From Streptomyces aureocirculatus (lineage in GTDB: Bacteria; Actinomycetota; Actinomycetes; Streptomycetales; Streptomycetaceae): a DNA stretch of 64,000 nt. Position 1 is the stretch's first letter, and each line of letters begins with the position of its first letter. Shown piece by piece: positions 16,087 through 24,030 of this stretch. The stretch spans positions 1-64,000 of the forward strand of contig NZ_JOAP01000006.1 in NCBI RefSeq assembly GCF_000720475.1. The letters run 5' to 3'. Position numbers and translations under genes: made by a program. The notes beneath the pieces are model-generated. The model was given only the letters and a program-made list of their open reading frames with translations. It was not told the DNA's origin and made no database searches.

Positions 16087-17159
16087 CCACGACCGCTCCT
16101 GTCGCGGTGAAGTCCCGCGCTCTCGACCGTGCGCTCACCGGCGGGCTCGGCGGCCTGCTCGGCGGCGGCTTCACCGGTTTCGTCCTGCGCCGGGTCCTCG
16201 GCGCCGTCGTCACCCTCTTCGTCCTCTCCGCCGTCATCTACGCCGTCTTCTACGTCGCCCCCGGCGACGTCGCGCAGATCACCTGCGGTCCGCGCTGCTC
16301 GCCCGCGCAGGTGCAGCAGGTCTCCGAGCAGCTCAAGCTGGACGACCCGATATACGTGCGCTACCTGGACTTCCTGCGGGGCGTCCTCGTCGGCCAGGAC
16401 TACTCGACCGGCACGGGCGTGCTGCACTGCGACGCGCCCTGCCTCGGCCTGTCGTACCGGACCGACCAGCAGGTCACCGAGCTGATCCTGAACAAGGTGC
16501 CCGTCACGGGCTCGCTCGCGATCGGCGCCATGGTGCTGTGGCTGATCCTCGGCGTCGGCACCGGTGTGCTGTCCGCCTGGCGCCGTGGCCGCCTCACCGA
16601 GCGCGTCCTGACCGCGGTGACCCTCGCGGGCACGGCCACGCCCGTCTTCGTCATTGGCCTGCTCCTGATGATCCTCGTCTGCGGCCGACTGCAATGGCTG
16701 CCGTTCCCGCAGTACGTGCCGTTCACCGACGACCCGCAGCAGTGGGCGTGGAACCTGCTTCTGCCCTGGGTGTCGCTCGCGCTCATCGAGGCCGCCAAGT
16801 ACGCCCGTCTGACACGCTCGTCGATGCTGGAGACGCTCGCCGAGGACCATGTGCGGACCTTCCGCGCGTACGGCATCCGCGAGCGCTCCATCGTGGGCAG
16901 ACACGCCCTGCGCGGCGCGCTCGCCCCCGTCGTCGCGCTCAGCGCCAACGACTTCGGGTCGATGTTCGGCGGCGCGCTGCTCACCGAGACGCTGTTCGGA
17001 CTGCCCGGTCTGGGGCGCGAACTCGTGCAGGCGGTACGGGTCGTCGATCTGCCGGTGGTCGTCGGCATGGTCCTCGTCACCGGCTTCTTCGTGGTACTCG
17101 CCAACGCCGTCGCGGACGTTCTGTACGCGGTGGCCGACCGACGGGTGGTGCTGTCATGA
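16083..17159 (+). CDS. Peptide ABC transporter permease, DppB-like
   Basis: The 358-residue permease has the DppB/OppB layout: first helix near residues 35-55, a long extracellular loop with the conserved-type LKLDDPIYVRYLDFLRGVLV, then five more helices. The coupling loop reads DHVRTFRAYGIRERSIVGRH. The family-typical TETLFGLPGLGRELVQAV lies near the C terminus. The periplasmic loop contains CGPRCSPAQ and HCDAPC cysteine pairs that could form disulfides. It overlaps both flanking genes by ATGA, so translation is coupled through the whole operon. Confidence 0.92.
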   Translation: MTTTAPVAVKSRALDRALTGGLGGLLGGGFTGFVLRRVLGAVVTLFVLSAVIYAVFYVAPGDVAQITCGPRCSPAQVQQVSEQLKLDDPIYVRYLDFLRGVLVGQDYSTGTGVLHCDAPCLGLSYRTDQQVTELILNKVPVTGSLAIGAMVLWLILGVGTGVLSAWRRGRLTERVLTAVTLAGTATPVFVIGLLLMILVCGRLQWLPFPQYVPFTDDPQQWAWNLLLPWVSLALIEAAKYARLTRSSMLETLAEDHVRTFRAYGIRERSIVGRHALRGALAPVVALSANDFGSMFGGALLTETLFGLPGLGRELVQAVRVVDLPVVVGMVLVTGFFVVLANAVADVLYAVADRRVVLS

Positions 17160-18820
17160 GCCTCGTACGAGTCGAGGACCTGAGTGTCGGGTTCGGTGCC
17201 GTACGCGCAGTGGACTCGGTCTCCTTCACGCTGGCGCCGGGCGCCGCGCTCGGCCTCGTCGGCGAGTCGGGATCCGGCAAGTCGACCGTCGCCGCCGCGC
17301 TGCTCGGACTGCACCGGGACACCGGTGCCCGCGTGACGGGGTCCGTGCGGGTCGGCGGCGTGGACGTGGCGGCGGCCGGGGACGACGAACTGCGGCGGCT
17401 GCGCGGCGGGGTCGCCGCCATGGTCTTCCAGGACCCGCTGTCCGCGCTCGACCCCTACTTCGCGGTGGGCGACCAGATCGCCGAGGTGTACCGCGCGCAC
17501 TCCGGCGCCTCACGGCGGGCGGCCCGTGCCCGCGCCGTCGACGTGCTCGGCCGGGTCGGGATCCCGGACGCCGCCCGCCGCGCCCGCTCGCGGCCGCACG
17601 AGTTCAGCGGCGGCATGCGCCAGCGCGCCCTCATCGCCATGGCCCTCGCCTGCGAGCCCGACCTCCTCATCGCCGACGAACCCACGACCGCCCTCGACGT
17701 CACCGTGCAGGCGCAGATCCTCGACCTGCTGCACGCGCTGCGCGAGGAGACCGGCATGGGCCTGCTCCTGGTCACCCACGACGTCGGCGTCGCAGCGGAG
17801 AGCGTGGACGACGTGCTCGTCATGCGGGACGGGCGCGTGGTGGAGCGCGGGGGCGTGGCCCAGGTGCTCGGGGCTCCGCGGGATGCGTACACCAGGGAGC
17901 TGCTGAGTGCGGTGCCGCGGGTGGACGGGGTACGCGGGGGGCCTTCGGGGTCCGGTGACGTGGAGGGTGCGGTGGGTGACGTCGTCGTCGAGGCCGAGGG
18001 GCTGCGGCGCGTGTTCGGGCGCGGCAGGCGGGCCTTCGCCGCCGTCGACGGGGTCTCGCTCACGGTGCGCGCGGGCGAGACGCTCGGTGTCGTCGGTGAG
18101 AGCGGCAGCGGCAAGACGACCCTCGGCCGGATGCTCGTGGGCCTCCTGGAGCCGACGTCCGGGAAACTCCGCCACGGGGGTGCGGAGAAGTCCGGCAAGG
18201 GCGTGGTGCCGGGGGTGCAGATGGTGTTCCAGGACCCCGTCTCCTCGCTCAACCCGCGGCGCTCCGTCGGCGAGTCGATCGCCGATCCGCTGCGGGCGCG
18301 CGGCGACCGCGACGAGGACGCGATCCGGGCCCGGGTGCGCGACCTGATGGCGCGCGTCGGCCTTGACCCCGCCCACTACGGCCGCTACCCGCACGAGTTC
18401 AGCGGCGGCCAGCGCCAGCGCGTCGGCATCGCCCGCGCGCTCGCCGCGAACCCGCGGCTCATCGTCTGCGACGAACCGGTATCCGCCCTCGACGTCACCA
18501 CCCAGGCGCAGGTCACGGCCCTCCTCGCCGAGCTGCAACGGGAGCTCGGGCTCGCCCTGGTCTTCGTCGCGCACGACCTGGCGGTGGTTCGCCAGGTCAG
18601 CGACCGGGTCGCGGTGATGCGGAACGGGCGGATCGTCGAGCAGGGAACGGTGGACGAGGTGTACGGCTCGCCCCAGGACCCGTACACCCGGCAACTGCTC
18701 GCCGCGGTGCCCGCCCTGGATCCGGCGGTCGCCGCGGAACGGCGCGCGGCGCGCGCGGCCGGTGCGCACGCGGTGCGCGAAGACGGCGGCGCCGCGGGCA
18801 AGGAGCTGGCCGCAGCGTGA
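17156..18820 (+). CDS. Fused DppD-DppF ABC transporter ATPase
   Basis: This 554-residue protein joins two ATP-binding domains. Domain 1 has GESGSGKS (residues 36-43), QDPLSALDP, EFSGGMRQRALIAMA and ADEPTTALD. Domain 2 (from about residue 275) has GESGSGKT, QDPVSSLNP, EFSGGQRQRVGIARA and CDEPVSALD. Each is followed by the oligopeptide-type C-terminal extension with DPYTRQLL. It powers import by the two permeases and substitutes for separate DppD and DppF subunits. It is the last gene of the operon; a 245-bp gap with a long hairpin follows. Confidence 0.92.
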   Translation: MSLVRVEDLSVGFGAVRAVDSVSFTLAPGAALGLVGESGSGKSTVAAALLGLHRDTGARVTGSVRVGGVDVAAAGDDELRRLRGGVAAMVFQDPLSALDPYFAVGDQIAEVYRAHSGASRRAARARAVDVLGRVGIPDAARRARSRPHEFSGGMRQRALIAMALACEPDLLIADEPTTALDVTVQAQILDLLHALREETGMGLLLVTHDVGVAAESVDDVLVMRDGRVVERGGVAQVLGAPRDAYTRELLSAVPRVDGVRGGPSGSGDVEGAVGDVVVEAEGLRRVFGRGRRAFAAVDGVSLTVRAGETLGVVGESGSGKTTLGRMLVGLLEPTSGKLRHGGAEKSGKGVVPGVQMVFQDPVSSLNPRRSVGESIADPLRARGDRDEDAIRARVRDLMARVGLDPAHYGRYPHEFSGGQRQRVGIARALAANPRLIVCDEPVSALDVTTQAQVTALLAELQRELGLALVFVAHDLAVVRQVSDRVAVMRNGRIVEQGTVDEVYGSPQDPYTRQLLAAVPALDPAVAAERRAARAAGAHAVREDGGAAGKELAAA

Positions 18821-18951
18821 CGTTCCGTGCACACGGGTGCGGCGCCTCGGGCGGAAGTGCGGCTTTTCGGCCGCTATCGCCCTGACCTGACCCCGCAATA
18901 GCGCGACGGAACGCTACCGACACGAAGAAGTTACGGCGCTTCACCCCTTTT

Positions 18952-18985
18952 GGTGGCGCGATGGACAACCGTCCGTCGCGCCACC
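18952..18985. promoter_or_regulatory. Perfect nested inverted repeat before the PelF-like gene
   Basis: GGTGGCGCGA (18952-18961) pairs with TCGCGCCACC (18976-18985). Inside it, GGAC pairs with GTCC around AACC. The structure lies 80 nt before the GTG of the glycosyltransferase gene and 130 nt after the transporter operon. It could be a terminator, an operator or an RNA element. The upstream part of the gap (18821-18951) contains only a minor GCGGC/GGCCGC hairpin. Confidence 0.6.
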
Positions 18986-19065
18986 GCCATGTCCGCATAC
19001 CTTCGTCCCGCTGCGAGCCGCCGGCCCAACGGCGGCTCCCCATATGGGAGATCAGGGGTGCACGC

Positions 19066-20763
19066 GTGCGCATAGGACTGCTTACGGAGGGTGGTTATCC
19101 GTATGTGGGCGGTGAGCCGGGGCTCTGGTGCGACCGGCTCGTGCGCGGGCTCGGGCAGCACGAGTTCGTTGTGTACGCGCTGAGCCGGAGCGAGCGGCGG
19201 AAGGTGCGGGGGCCCGGCAGCCGCTCAGGCTTCGGATTCCGCTCCCGGCTCGGCGCCGGAGCCGACCCCGGGTTCGGGTTCGGGTGGCGTGCGCGGCGCA
19301 GGTTCGCCGAGTGCTTCGGTGAGCTGGCGCAGGTGCTGTGTACAGGGCCGGAGGCCGGTGCGGACCGGGCGGGCGGGAGCGGGACGGACGGCTCCGGCCA
19401 GTTGGCGGACCGTTTCGGCAGGTCGCTGTACGGGCTCGCCGAATTGGCCCGTGACGTGGCCCGTGACACCGGTGGCCTGATCGGCCCGCTGCGGTCCGAA
19501 ACCGCCGTACGGGCCCTGGAGAAGGCCTGCCGCGCGCCGGGCGCACTCCGCGCCGCGCGCGCCGCCCGGGTGCCCGATCTGCTCGCCGTCGCGGACCACC
19601 TGGAGCGGGCCCTTCGCCCGTTGTCCCTCGACTGGTACGGAGACGAAGACCTGGGAGCGGTCGACCTCTGCCACGCCACGGCGGGTGGGTCCGCCGCACT
19701 GCCGGGGCTGCTCGCCAAGCACTTCGCGGGAGTACCGCTGCTGGTCACGGAGTACGGGGTGCGGTTGCGGGAGCACCATCTGGCCGGGGCTGCGAAGCCC
19801 GGCGCCGGCGGTGAGCCGGGGCTCGCGGTGCCCGCGCGTGCGCTGCTCGCGGCCTTCCAGGGCAGGCTCGCCGCCGAGGTGTACCGGCAGGCCGCGGTCA
19901 TCACCTCGGGCAACGCGCACGCGCGCCGCTGGCAGGAACGGTGCGGCGCCGACCGGGCCAAGCTGCGTACGGTCCATCCCGGTCTCCCTTCGAGCCGCTT
20001 CGGCGAGGTCGGCGAACGGGAGGGACCCGGAGATCCCCGGACCCTGGTCCGGGTCGGCCGCGTCGAGCCGTCGAAGGACCTGATCTCGCTGCTCCACGCC
20101 TTCGCCGAGGTCCGCAAGGAGGAACCCGGGGCGCGTCTGCGCATCGTCGGTGCCCTCGCGGACGGGCCGCAGGCGGCGGCGTACCTCGCGCACTGCCGGG
20201 CGCTCGCCGCGCACCTGTTCCCCGACGAGGCGGACGGCGCGCACGCGGTCGGCACCAACCCGGTGTCGTTCGACGAGATCGGCGGCCCGGAGCTCCCCCG
20301 ACGCGCGGACGCCTACGCGGCGGGCGGGGTGGTCGTCCTGTCCAGCGTCGTCGAGGGCTTCCCGATCAGTCTGATCGAGGCGATGTTCTGCGGGCGCGCG
20401 ACGGTCTCCACGGACGTCGGCGCGGTGGTGGAGATCATCGGCGGCACCGGACTTGTGGTGCCGCCGCGCAATCCGCGGGCGCTCGCGCAGGCGTGCGTGG
20501 CGCTGCTGCGCGATCCCGGGCGCCGTGCGCGCCTGGGGGCGGCGGCGCGGGCCCGCGCGCTCGAACTCTTCACCGTCGAGCAGAACCTCGCAGCATTTGA
20601 CGGCATTTACCTGGAGATCGTCTCGCACTGCCCGGTGCGCGGGGAGGCCCTGAACGAGGCGGGCGTTCCGGTCCCGTTCGCGCGCCCCGCGGAGGCGTAT
20701 GTGCCGGGGCGGTGGGCGGGCGTACGCGGGCCGGGAATTGCCCTGAAGGAGGCGCTGTCATGA
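19066..20763 (+). CDS. PelF-like GT4 glycosyltransferase
   Basis: The 565-residue protein has the PelF layout. An N-terminal DUF3492-type region starts MRIGLLTEGGYPYVGGEPGL and holds PLLVTEYGVRLREHHL near residue 225. A GT4 domain follows with VGRVEPSKDLISLLHAF and the E-x7-E donor motif in EGFPISLIEAMFCG. In Pel-forming bacteria PelF polymerises N-acetylgalactosamine-type sugars from UDP donors. It has an unusual Gly/Arg/Ser-rich insertion near residues 45-110. The GTG start is preceded by AGGGG at 7 nt; the in-frame ATG at 18961 lies inside a hairpin. It overlaps the next gene by ATGA. Confidence 0.87.
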   Translation: MRIGLLTEGGYPYVGGEPGLWCDRLVRGLGQHEFVVYALSRSERRKVRGPGSRSGFGFRSRLGAGADPGFGFGWRARRRFAECFGELAQVLCTGPEAGADRAGGSGTDGSGQLADRFGRSLYGLAELARDVARDTGGLIGPLRSETAVRALEKACRAPGALRAARAARVPDLLAVADHLERALRPLSLDWYGDEDLGAVDLCHATAGGSAALPGLLAKHFAGVPLLVTEYGVRLREHHLAGAAKPGAGGEPGLAVPARALLAAFQGRLAAEVYRQAAVITSGNAHARRWQERCGADRAKLRTVHPGLPSSRFGEVGEREGPGDPRTLVRVGRVEPSKDLISLLHAFAEVRKEEPGARLRIVGALADGPQAAAYLAHCRALAAHLFPDEADGAHAVGTNPVSFDEIGGPELPRRADAYAAGGVVVLSSVVEGFPISLIEAMFCGRATVSTDVGAVVEIIGGTGLVVPPRNPRALAQACVALLRDPGRRARLGAAARARALELFTVEQNLAAFDGIYLEIVSHCPVRGEALNEAGVPVPFARPAEAYVPGRWAGVRGPGIALKEALS

Positions 20764-21992
20764 CGCGGTGGGCGGAACGGTCGGTGGACGTGCCGCGGGC
20801 ACCGGGCCCCGCGGGCGGTGCCCCCCGGCGCGGCCCGGCCGACCCCGTGAAGGCGCTCATGCACCGCCACCGCGACCTGTGCGCGCGGGCCGTGGACCCG
20901 CTGGAGATCGCCGCCGGTCTGGAGGCACACAGCGTCACCGACCGGACGGCCGCGCGGTTCCGCCACCGTGACGTGTTCACCCTGGCCGAGGAGATGTACG
21001 CCCGCTCCGGAGAGGCCGAGGAGATGTACGCCCGCTCCGGAGAGGCCGAGGAGATGTACGCCCGCTCCGGAGCGCAGGGCGAGGGCAGGCCCGGCGGACG
21101 GGGCGGCTGTGCCGGGGCGGGGGGCGGAGGGTGTTGCGGCGCCCGCGGCCCGGCCGTCGCGGGGGCGGGCACCGACCAGGAGCGGACGCGCCCCGCGGCA
21201 ACCACCGGCGGCGCGCCCGCCCTCGCGGCGGCCCCCTGGCTCACGCTGCGACACGGCCCGCTGCGCCCCGCCCGCCGCGCTTCCTGGGCCGTGCACCTCT
21301 GGGTCGGCTGGCTCCTCGCGTACGCCCTCATCGGCGACGATCTGCTCGCAGCGGCCGTTTCCGGAGGACCCGCAGGACCCGCCGGACCCGCCGGACCCGC
21401 AGAATCCGCCGGACCCGCCGGGCCTCTCGTGCTCCGGCCGCCCTCGGCCGCAGTCGCCCTCGTCCTCGCGGGCGCCGTCGCCCCCGGCATGTGGTGCGCG
21501 CGGCTCTTCGCGGTACGCGCGGGCCGGTGTCTCGGCGCGAGCCGTGGCCTCGACGAATTCGCGGCCTCCGTACGCCCCTTGCTGATCGCGGTGTTCGCGT
21601 TGTTCCTGTGCGCCGTGGGCGCCCTGCTCGTCGGCGTGGGATCGCTGCGCGTGCCGGGTCCTGGCGCCCCCCTCTCCCTCGTCGGCGCCGGCGCGCTCGC
21701 CGCGCTGCTGTGGCTCGGCGGGATGCTGCGCGCCCACGGCGCACGCCGGGCGCCCGCCCTCGTGTACGCGACGGCCGCGGCGACCCAGGCCGCGGCGGTG
21801 GGCCTGGTGTGCGCCGCCCGCCTGCCGGGCTGCGGCTCCCTCGCCGCGCCGGTCGAGCGCCTGTTCGCCGCGGGCGGCACCGGCGCGGTCCCGGCCCTCG
21901 TATGCGCCGCCGGAGCCGCGGCGCTCCTGGTGCACGCCGTCCGCGTCCTCGGCCGGGCCTCCGCACACGCCCCCGCGGGCGGTGCGCGGTGA
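20760..21992 (+). CDS. Polytopic membrane protein of the PelF-like locus
   Basis: This 410-residue protein has a cytoplasmic N-terminal part (about residues 1-165) followed by about six membrane helices from WAVHLWVGWLLAYALIGDDL onward. The N-terminal part includes three perfect 10-residue repeats EEMYARSGEA, and a Gly-Pro-Ala spacer interrupts the membrane part. It is shorter than and not obviously similar to the PelG flippase, but its position (ATGA overlap with the glycosyltransferase, AAGGAG ribosome site) makes a role in polymer export or in anchoring the synthase plausible. No family was recognised. A 25-codon frame (21989-22066) overlaps its stop by GTGA and may be spurious. Confidence 0.75.
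   Translation: MTRWAERSVDVPRAPGPAGGAPRRGPADPVKALMHRHRDLCARAVDPLEIAAGLEAHSVTDRTAARFRHRDVFTLAEEMYARSGEAEEMYARSGEAEEMYARSGAQGEGRPGGRGGCAGAGGGGCCGARGPAVAGAGTDQERTRPAATTGGAPALAAAPWLTLRHGPLRPARRASWAVHLWVGWLLAYALIGDDLLAAAVSGGPAGPAGPAGPAESAGPAGPLVLRPPSAAVALVLAGAVAPGMWCARLFAVRAGRCLGASRGLDEFAASVRPLLIAVFALFLCAVGALLVGVGSLRVPGPGAPLSLVGAGALAALLWLGGMLRAHGARRAPALVYATAAATQAAAVGLVCAARLPGCGSLAAPVERLFAAGGTGAVPALVCAAGAAALLVHAVRVLGRASAHAPAGGAR
20985..21073 (+). repeat. Three perfect 30-bp coding repeats
   Basis: Units at 20985, 21015 and 21045 (last one 28 bp) are identical and encode AEEMYARSGE. The lack of any silent differences implies a recent expansion. A second, 9-bp repeat (GGACCCGCC type, 21361-21420) encodes the GPA spacer of the same protein. 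Confidence 0.85.
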
Positions 21993-22157
21993 GCGCCTTA
22001 CCCGCACTCCGTCGGCCCGGGCCGCCCACAGACACCGTCACGGTCACGCCCCGGTCCCCGCCGTGACGCCCCGCGCGGCCGCCGAGTCGGCCCGGGACCT
22101 TCCCGCCTCCGTCCGTCCCTTTCTCGAACACGGCAACATCTTGAAGGAGAAACGCAG

Positions 22158-22205
22158 ATGACCACCCCCAGCCTCCGAGCGAGTGTCCCGGGAGCCGCCC
22201 GATGA
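22158..22205 (+). CDS. 15-codon micro-ORF coupled to the epimerase gene
   Basis: ATG at 22158 is preceded by AAGGAG at 8 nt, a stronger ribosome site than that of the epimerase itself. It opens a frame encoding MTTPSLRASVPGAAR that ends in the ATGA overlapping the epimerase start. It probably acts as a translational lead-in for the epimerase; a function for the peptide is not indicated. The preceding 165-bp gap shows no other feature. Confidence 0.5.
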   Translation: MTTPSLRASVPGAAR

Positions 22206-23155
22206 GGGTGCTGCTGATCGGAGCCAACGGATACCTCGGCCGGTTCGTCGCGGACCGGCTGCTCGCCGACCCGGCGGTACAGCTCACCGCCCTCGGACGG
22301 GGCGACGACTCGGACGTACGGTTCGACCTCTCGAGCGGCAGCCCCGGGGCGCTCACCCGCTTCCTGGACGCCGTACATCCGGGCGTCGTCATCAACTGCG
22401 CCGGTGCCACCCGCGGCGGCGCCCGCGACCTCACCCGGCACAACACCGTCGCCGTCGCCACCATCTGCGAGGCCCTGCGCCGCAGCGGCTGCGGCGCCCG
22501 CCTGGTGCAGCTCGGCTGCGGCGCCGAGTACGGCCCGAGCCAGCCGGGGTCGTCCACGGCCGAGGACGCCGTACCCCGCCCAGGCGGCCCGTACGGCGTC
22601 AGCAAGCTCGCCGCCACCGAACTCGTCCTCGGCTCGGGCCTCGACGCCGTCGTCCTGCGGGTGTTCTCGCCCGCGGGCCCCGGCACCCCTGCGGGCTCGC
22701 CGCTCGGCCGCCTGGCCGAGGCGATGCGGCGCGCCATGCAGGCAGGCGACGGCGAACTCAAACTCGGCGGACTCGGCGTCCAGCGGGACTTCATCGACGT
22801 ACGCGACATCGCCCGCGCCGTGCACGCGGCCTCCCTGTCCGCCGCGCAGGGCGTCGTCAACATCGGCTCCGGGCGTGCCGTGAAGCTGCGGGACGCGGCG
22901 GCCGTCCTCGCCCGCGTCGCGGGCTACGGCGGTGCCCTGCACGAACTCGACCAGCCCCCGGGCCGGCCCGTCATCGGCCACCCCCGCCCCGACCCCGACC
23001 ACGTGGCCCCGACCGCCTACCCCTACCCGGACGGCTGCGGAAGCTGGCAGCAGGCCGACGTGCGCACCGCCCGCGACCGGCTCGGCTGGCGGCCCCGTAT
23101 CAACCTGGAAGAGTCCCTGGCCGACATCTGGATGGAGGCGGCATGCCGCATCTGA
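22202..23155 (+). CDS. NAD-dependent sugar epimerase/dehydratase
   Basis: This 317-residue extended-SDR enzyme starts MRVLLIGANGYLGRF with the GxxGxxG nucleotide-binding loop. It has VINCAGATRGG near residue 65 and the catalytic YGVSK (residues about 137-141). QRDFIDVRDIARAVHAA, near residue 200, is typical of NDP-sugar epimerases. It could supply the donor sugar (for example a UDP-GlcNAc to UDP-GalNAc conversion) for the neighbouring PelF-like polymerase; this pathway role is inferred from context. It overlaps the micro-ORF by 4 bp and the downstream hydrolase gene by 13 bp. Confidence 0.88.
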   Translation: MRVLLIGANGYLGRFVADRLLADPAVQLTALGRGDDSDVRFDLSSGSPGALTRFLDAVHPGVVINCAGATRGGARDLTRHNTVAVATICEALRRSGCGARLVQLGCGAEYGPSQPGSSTAEDAVPRPGGPYGVSKLAATELVLGSGLDAVVLRVFSPAGPGTPAGSPLGRLAEAMRRAMQAGDGELKLGGLGVQRDFIDVRDIARAVHAASLSAAQGVVNIGSGRAVKLRDAAAVLARVAGYGGALHELDQPPGRPVIGHPRPDPDHVAPTAYPYPDGCGSWQQADVRTARDRLGWRPRINLEESLADIWMEAACRI

Positions 23156-23931
23156 GCGGCGCGGCCACGGGCGTCGCCCGGACCGGCCTGCGCGTCGGGT
23201 TCGGCGTGCCCGGCTTCGCACACCCCCTGCTCGCCACCACCGAATGGGCCGAACTCACCCGCCCCGGGACCCCGCTGCACTGGGTTGTCCTGAATGTGCA
23301 CAACGGTCCGGGTGGCCGCCCCGACCCGCACTGCCTGGAAGCGGCCGGGAAGCTGCGGAACGCCGGGGTCCGTGTCCTCGGGCGGCTCGACGTGACGTAC
23401 GGCGCCCGCTCCTTCGGCGAGCTGGTCTCCGACGCCCACCGCTACCTCGACTGGTACCTCGTCGACGGGTTCTTCCTCGGCCGCTGCCCCACCGGGCGCA
23501 CGGACCTGCCGGAGGTCGCGCGCACGGTGACCACGCTGCGCGCGCTGCTCGGGGGCGGGCCCGGCCACGGGCACATCGTCCTCGGCCACGGCTCCCACCC
23601 GAGCCCCGGATACGCGGACACCGCCGACCAGTTGGTGACCTTCGCCGGCCCCTGGAGCCGGTACCGCTGGTCGCAGGCGGCCGAGTGGACCGCCGACCAT
23701 CCACCCGAGCGCTTCTGCCATCTCGTCCACGGAGTGCCGCTCGGTCATCTCGACGAGGCCCTGCGCGTGGCCCGCTGGCAAGGCGCGTCGACGATCTACT
23801 TCACCGACCGCACCGACCGCACCTACCGCGAAGACCGCACCGACGGCGGCCCCACGGTCGACCCGTGGGAGTCCCTGCCCGGTTACTGGGACGAAATCGT
23901 CTCGCGCATCGGACCAGGTGTCTCGGAATGA
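23143..23931 (+). CDS. Spherulin-4 family (GH135-like) glycoside hydrolase
   Basis: The 262-residue protein matches the spherulation-specific family 4/Sph3 group. Conserved elements are FGVPGFAHPLL, WVVLNVHNGPGG, VLGRLDVTYGARS, WYLVDGFFLGRCP and LGHGSHPSPGYADTADQLV. Fungal Sph3 (GH135) cleaves galactosaminogalactan, and PelA hydrolase domains are related in fold. No signal peptide is evident at this ATG (MPHLSGAATGV); the start overlaps the epimerase gene by 13 bp, so coupling is strong. With the PelF-like enzyme and epimerase it suggests an exopolysaccharide of the Pel/galactosaminogalactan kind. Its stop codon overlaps the SigR-type promoter of moeZ. Confidence 0.84.
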   Translation: MPHLSGAATGVARTGLRVGFGVPGFAHPLLATTEWAELTRPGTPLHWVVLNVHNGPGGRPDPHCLEAAGKLRNAGVRVLGRLDVTYGARSFGELVSDAHRYLDWYLVDGFFLGRCPTGRTDLPEVARTVTTLRALLGGGPGHGHIVLGHGSHPSPGYADTADQLVTFAGPWSRYRWSQAAEWTADHPPERFCHLVHGVPLGHLDEALRVARWQGASTIYFTDRTDRTYREDRTDGGPTVDPWESLPGYWDEIVSRIGPGVSE

Positions 23932-23950
23932 AGAAGGCCGTGGCAGTGTT
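23925..23950 (+). promoter_or_regulatory. SigR-type promoter of moeZ
   Basis: GGAAT (23925-23929), exactly 18 bases, then GTT (23948-23950). The GGAAT overlaps the stop codon of the spherulin-like gene. Transcription would begin near 23957, giving a leader of about 74 nt that contains the 12-bp hairpin at 23966-23999. Confidence 0.75.
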
Positions 23951-23965
23951 ACCAGGAGAACAAGC

Positions 23966-23999
23966 GTCCCCCGGTCCGGCGCTGCCAGGACCGGGGGAC
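23966..23999 (+). promoter_or_regulatory. 12-bp hairpin in the moeZ leader
   Basis: GTCCCCCGGTCC (23966-23977) pairs perfectly with GGACCGGGGGAC (23988-23999) around a 10-nt loop. It lies downstream of the SigR-type promoter and 31 nt before the GTG. No T tract follows. It may end upstream transcripts or shape moeZ mRNA. Confidence 0.5.
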
Positions 24000-24030
24000 T
24001 TCGATCGCACTTTCGACCAACGGAGTCCCC

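Noticed and set aside
21989..22066. 25-codon ORF coupled by GTGA to the membrane protein stop
   Set aside because: No ribosome site and Pro/Arg-rich composition; not distinguishable from chance.
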